The translations under genes and the position numbers were made by a program. Positions 61,354 to 64,000 of a stretch of 64,000 nucleotides of DNA are shown piece after piece. Origin of the DNA: Niallia circulans (GTDB lineage Bacteria > Bacillota > Bacilli > Bacillales > Cytobacillaceae); assembly GCF_007273535.1 (NCBI RefSeq), contig NZ_RIBP01000004.1:1030001-1094000 (forward strand). The letters run 5' to 3'. Numbering within the stretch: position 1 is the stretch's first letter; each line of letters opens with the position of its first letter. A model generated the notes under the pieces. That model had not been told where the DNA came from. It worked only from the letters and a program-made list of their open reading frames with translations, and did not search any database.

Positions 61354-62154
61354 ATGATGTCAGCACGCAATAAACCTTCCGTGAGAGCCATTGAAATGCG
61401 CAGGATGAAGGGGAGCTTGTCTGTTATTTTCTTTGCTCTCCTGATTTTGTTTTCGATTTGGTTCGTAGAAATGGATATATTCGAACTTATACAGAGTATT
61501 CCTATATTCTTTCAATTTTTATTTACGGACTTTTTTCCTCCAAATATATCTGATTTGAGTACTTATTTTGGACCGGTAGTTGATACCCTTATCTTTGCTG
61601 TGGTAACGACATGTTTATCATCGCTGCTGGGAATAGTCATTGGATTTTGCATGGCACATAACACAACACCACATCCTGGTGTTCGGGTATTTTTCAGAGG
61701 GATAATTGCATTTTTGAGGAATATTCCATTCCTAGTCTGGGCATCTATATTGGTCGTTATATTTGGAGTTGGAACAATGCCAGGACTGTTCGCTTTAGTC
61801 TTGTTTGGGACAAGCTTCTTAGCTCGGGTATATGCAGAATCAATAGAAGAGTTGAATAAAGAGGGAGTGGAGGCACTAGATGCTTGTGGTGCTTCTTATC
61901 TTCAAAAAATAAAGCATGGGATTATGCCCCAATTCCTGCCGAGCTTTTATTCATGGACACTTTTTATGTTTGAAATAAATATACGTGCTTCTGCCATTCT
62001 TGGACTTGTCGGAGCGGGCGGCATGGGAAGTATATTGAAGCAGACAATGGACTTGTTTCAATACGGAAAAACATCTACAGTCATAGCTATTATGGTCATA
62101 TTGATATTAATGGTGGAATATGTGACAAACCGGGTAAGGGAGAGATTAATTTAA
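61354..62154 (+). CDS. phnE: Phosphonate ABC transporter permease (first PhnE)
   Basis: 266-residue PhnE-type permease with about five to six helices and the cytoplasmic EAA loop SIEELNKEGVEALDACGASYLQKIKHGIMPQ. C-terminal GLVGAGGMGSILKQTM is typical. ATG 61354 (or 61357) behind GGAGG. Lies 11 nt after phnD and 1 nt before the second permease. Confidence 0.92.
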   Translation: MMSARNKPSVRAIEMRRMKGSLSVIFFALLILFSIWFVEMDIFELIQSIPIFFQFLFTDFFPPNISDLSTYFGPVVDTLIFAVVTTCLSSLLGIVIGFCMAHNTTPHPGVRVFFRGIIAFLRNIPFLVWASILVVIFGVGTMPGLFALVLFGTSFLARVYAESIEELNKEGVEALDACGASYLQKIKHGIMPQFLPSFYSWTLFMFEINIRASAILGLVGAGGMGSILKQTMDLFQYGKTSTVIAIMVILILMVEYVTNRVRERLI

Positions 62155-62155
62155 A

Positions 62156-63001
62156 ATGTCAAAAGGTCAAATGCCTGTCCCTGAAACAGTATTGGTAAAA
62201 GAAAAAGCTTTTGCGAAGAAAAAAATTCCAATTGCCCATAAACAAACAAAACGGCAACAGCAATACTTCTTCGTGACGGCTGGAATATTATTTGTCATTT
62301 GTTTTACGCAAATAGATTTAAGCTTTACCCAATTTCAGGCGGGAGTGGCTAGAATCCCGTCGGTTCTTGAGATGATGATGCAAATATCATTTGCTGAACT
62401 CCCTGAGCTAGCAAGTGAAATGGTTGTTTCCTTAGTAACAGCGTTCCTAAGTCTTGTACTTAGCATTATATTTGCTGTCGTCCTTTCATTTCTTGCAGCA
62501 AGAAATACGACCCCAAACAAATATTTTGGGATGCTGCTGCGATTTTTATTTATGATAATCCGTGCTATCCCTGCTACTGTATGGGTTTTAATTGCTGTAG
62601 CCAGCATCGGATTTGGGACAATGGCGGGTGTGTTAGGTCTTATCTTTCCGACACTTTCTTATTTAGTAAAATCCTTTTCAGCCCAGATTGAGGAAGTAGG
62701 CCAAGAGACGATTGAAGCATTGCAATCAGTTGGAGCAACATGGTGGCATATTGTTTTTCGTGGCTTGATTCCAACGCTTCTTACTAGTTTTCTCGCAATT
62801 ACAGCTTTCCGATTTGAAATGAACGTAGCTGAATCTGTTATTTTAGGCATGGTTGGTGCAGGTGGTATAGGGCTTTTAATTCAAGGATATATCTCCTTCT
62901 ATGACTTTAGCAGTCTTAGTCTAGGGATAATCATGGTTTTTATTACTATGTTTACACTTGAATTTATGACAAACCAAATTCGCAGACGCATGTCACATTA
63001 G
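62156..63001 (+). CDS. phnE: Phosphonate ABC transporter permease (second PhnE)
   Basis: 281 residues, about 25-30% like the first permease by eye. EAA loop [30 protein letters not shown] and [15 protein letters not shown]. Long basic N-terminus before the first helix ([16 protein letters not shown]). ATG 62156 begins two bases after the previous stop, and the pair should form the heterodimeric channel. Confidence 0.92.
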   Translation: MSKGQMPVPETVLVKEKAFAKKKIPIAHKQTKRQQQYFFVTAGILFVICFTQIDLSFTQFQAGVARIPSVLEMMMQISFAELPELASEMVVSLVTAFLSLVLSIIFAVVLSFLAARNTTPNKYFGMLLRFLFMIIRAIPATVWVLIAVASIGFGTMAGVLGLIFPTLSYLVKSFSAQIEEVGQETIEALQSVGATWWHIVFRGLIPTLLTSFLAITAFRFEMNVAESVILGMVGAGGIGLLIQGYISFYDFSSLSLGIIMVFITMFTLEFMTNQIRRRMSH

Positions 63002-63011
63002 GAGGAGTATT

Positions 63012-63785
63012 ATGGATAGCGTTCTTAAAATTACAAATCTAGTAAAACGATATAATGGTGGCACACTGGCATTAAAAGATATTAATCTGGAAGTGAAAAA
63101 GGGTGAATTTATTGCCGTCATCGGTCCAAGCGGTGCGGGTAAATCAACGTTACTTCGCAGTATTAACCGTTTAATTGAATCGACAGAAGGTTCTATTGAA
63201 TTTCTTGATCAGCGTATAGAAAAGGCGAATAAAAGCGAATTGAGAAAAATCAGGTCAAAGATGGGCATGATCTTTCAGCATTATAACCTGATTTATCGAT
63301 CAAGTGTCCTTGAAAATGTTCTTCATGGACGATTAGGCTATATGGGCTCAGTTGCTGGAGTGTTTAACCGCTATAAGGAAGAGGATAAGCAGGAAGCGAT
63401 TATGTTGCTAAAGAAGGTTGGATTAGAAGCAGAAATCTATAAGCGAGCCGATGAGCTTTCTGGAGGGCAAAAACAGCGTGTTGGCGTTTGCCGTGCCTTG
63501 GCCCAAAATCCAGAGCTTATCTTGGCAGATGAACCAATCGCCTCCTTGGATCCAAAATCATCAGCTGTTGTGATGGATGCCATTTATAAAAACTGCAAAG
63601 AGCAAGGCATCGCCTGTTTGGTTAATCTCCACCAAGTCGATGTAGCCAAAAGATATGCAACAAGAATAGTGGCAGTTAAAGCAGGCACTATTGTCTTTGA
63701 TGGTCAGGCAAGTGAATTAACGGAGGAAATGATTGAATATCTCTATGAGGGAAAAGAGCAAGAAATATTTGAGACAGCCAATTAA
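63012..63785 (+). CDS. phnC: Phosphonate ABC transporter ATPase
   Basis: 257-residue ATP-binding subunit. Walker [10 protein letters not shown] (about 38-46), Q-loop FQHYNLIYR, signature [15 protein letters not shown], Walker [14 protein letters not shown] and switch [15 protein letters not shown] with the PhnC histidine. AGGAGGAG before ATG 63012. Last transporter gene; the phosphatase gene starts 24 nt later. Confidence 0.95.
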   Translation: MDSVLKITNLVKRYNGGTLALKDINLEVKKGEFIAVIGPSGAGKSTLLRSINRLIESTEGSIEFLDQRIEKANKSELRKIRSKMGMIFQHYNLIYRSSVLENVLHGRLGYMGSVAGVFNRYKEEDKQEAIMLLKKVGLEAEIYKRADELSGGQKQRVGVCRALAQNPELILADEPIASLDPKSSAVVMDAIYKNCKEQGIACLVNLHQVDVAKRYATRIVAVKAGTIVFDGQASELTEEMIEYLYEGKEQEIFETAN

Positions 63786-63808
63786 GCAAAAAGAAAGGGT
63801 GTAAATAC

Positions 63809-64000
63809 ATGGAGAATCAAGGTTTGATAGCGAGCACAAAGAACAGAATCATTCCGTTTGAAGGAATCCGTAATTTTCGTGATATGGGTGGCTATAAAAC
63901 AGAAGATGGTCGAACAGTGAAGTATGGAGTTTTTTACCGATCGGCAGAATTAACGGACATGACTGATAAAGATAAAGAAATATTTAGTTCACTGGGCATA
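63809..64000 (+). CDS. Tyrosine-protein phosphatase (partial, 5' end)
   Basis: 64 codons from ATG 63809 to the window edge. The N-terminal FEGIRNFRDMGGYKTEDGRTVKYG followed by FYRSAELTDMTDKD is typical of the Y_phosphatase3-type tyrosine/dual-specificity phosphatases. The catalytic HCxxGxxR loop lies outside the window. AAAGGGTG precedes the start, and it appears to be the fifth gene of the phn operon. It may dephosphorylate a transported ester; inference. Confidence 0.75.
   Translation, partial: MENQGLIASTKNRIIPFEGIRNFRDMGGYKTEDGRTVKYGVFYRSAELTDMTDKDKEIFSSLGI

Overview
The window is the replication-origin region of a low-GC, spore-forming Firmicute of the family Bacillaceae. The evidence is the order gyrA-gyrB-remB-recF-yaaA-dnaN-dnaA, oriC, rpmH-rnpA-spoIIIJ-jag-mnmE-mnmG-rsmG-noc-parA-parB-yyaC, then rpsF-ssb-rpsR-gdpP-rplI-dnaC-purA, a Lys-Glu-Asp-Phe tRNA cluster and the walRKHIJ-htrC-rlmH block. 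This matches Bacillus subtilis gene order, written here so that the dnaA-gyrA arm lies on the minus strand. A Niallia/Cytobacillus-like genus is possible, but species cannot be fixed from the sequence.

Regions: (1) 1-10 kb, minus strand: replication initiation, sliding clamp, RecF and DNA gyrase, with the 5' end of an HD-GYP-type gene at the left edge. (2) 7.9-8.1 and 9.4-10.2 kb: a bipartite oriC with an AT-rich unwinding element, a five-repeat DnaA-trio and many DnaA boxes. (3) 10-20 kb: ribosome/RNase P, membrane insertase, tRNA modification and chromosome segregation genes. (4) 20-32 kb: spore protease YyaC, an MscS channel, YchF, a glycosyltransferase, ribosomal proteins with ssb, c-di-AMP phosphodiesterase GdpP, replicative helicase, PurA. 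(5) 32-40.7 kb: tRNAs, a possible small RNA, the essential WalRK system with its regulators, HtrC, a CxxH/CxxC protein and RlmH. Three consensus parS sites lie between 19.8 and 34.5 kb.

(6) 41-60 kb is accessory: an AraC/GyrI-type regulator, small membrane proteins, a radical SAM/SPASM gene split by an in-frame TAG, a YafY-type regulator divergent from a GyrI-like protein, a two-domain TerD protein that seems to start at ATA, and an apparent iron-responsive locus. In that locus a near-consensus Fur box sits inside a 37-bp perfect interrupted palindrome. It separates a heterodimeric ABC exporter-fold pair plus two nitroreductases (left) from a duplicated DUF4822 lipoprotein followed by a two-component system (right). 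A sugar-dehydrogenase-like beta-propeller, a membrane protein and an FG-GAP-like protein follow. (7) 59.5-64 kb: a GntR regulator, a PhnD-PhnE-PhnE-PhnC phosphonate/phosphite-type importer and the start of a tyrosine phosphatase gene, with a possible decayed phnE fragment upstream.

The core genes are conventional. The least ordinary parts are the Fur-palindrome locus, the DnaA-box clusters outside oriC (before mnmE and before rlmH), the ATA-start TerD gene, the split radical SAM gene and the structured leader between the tRNAs and walR.
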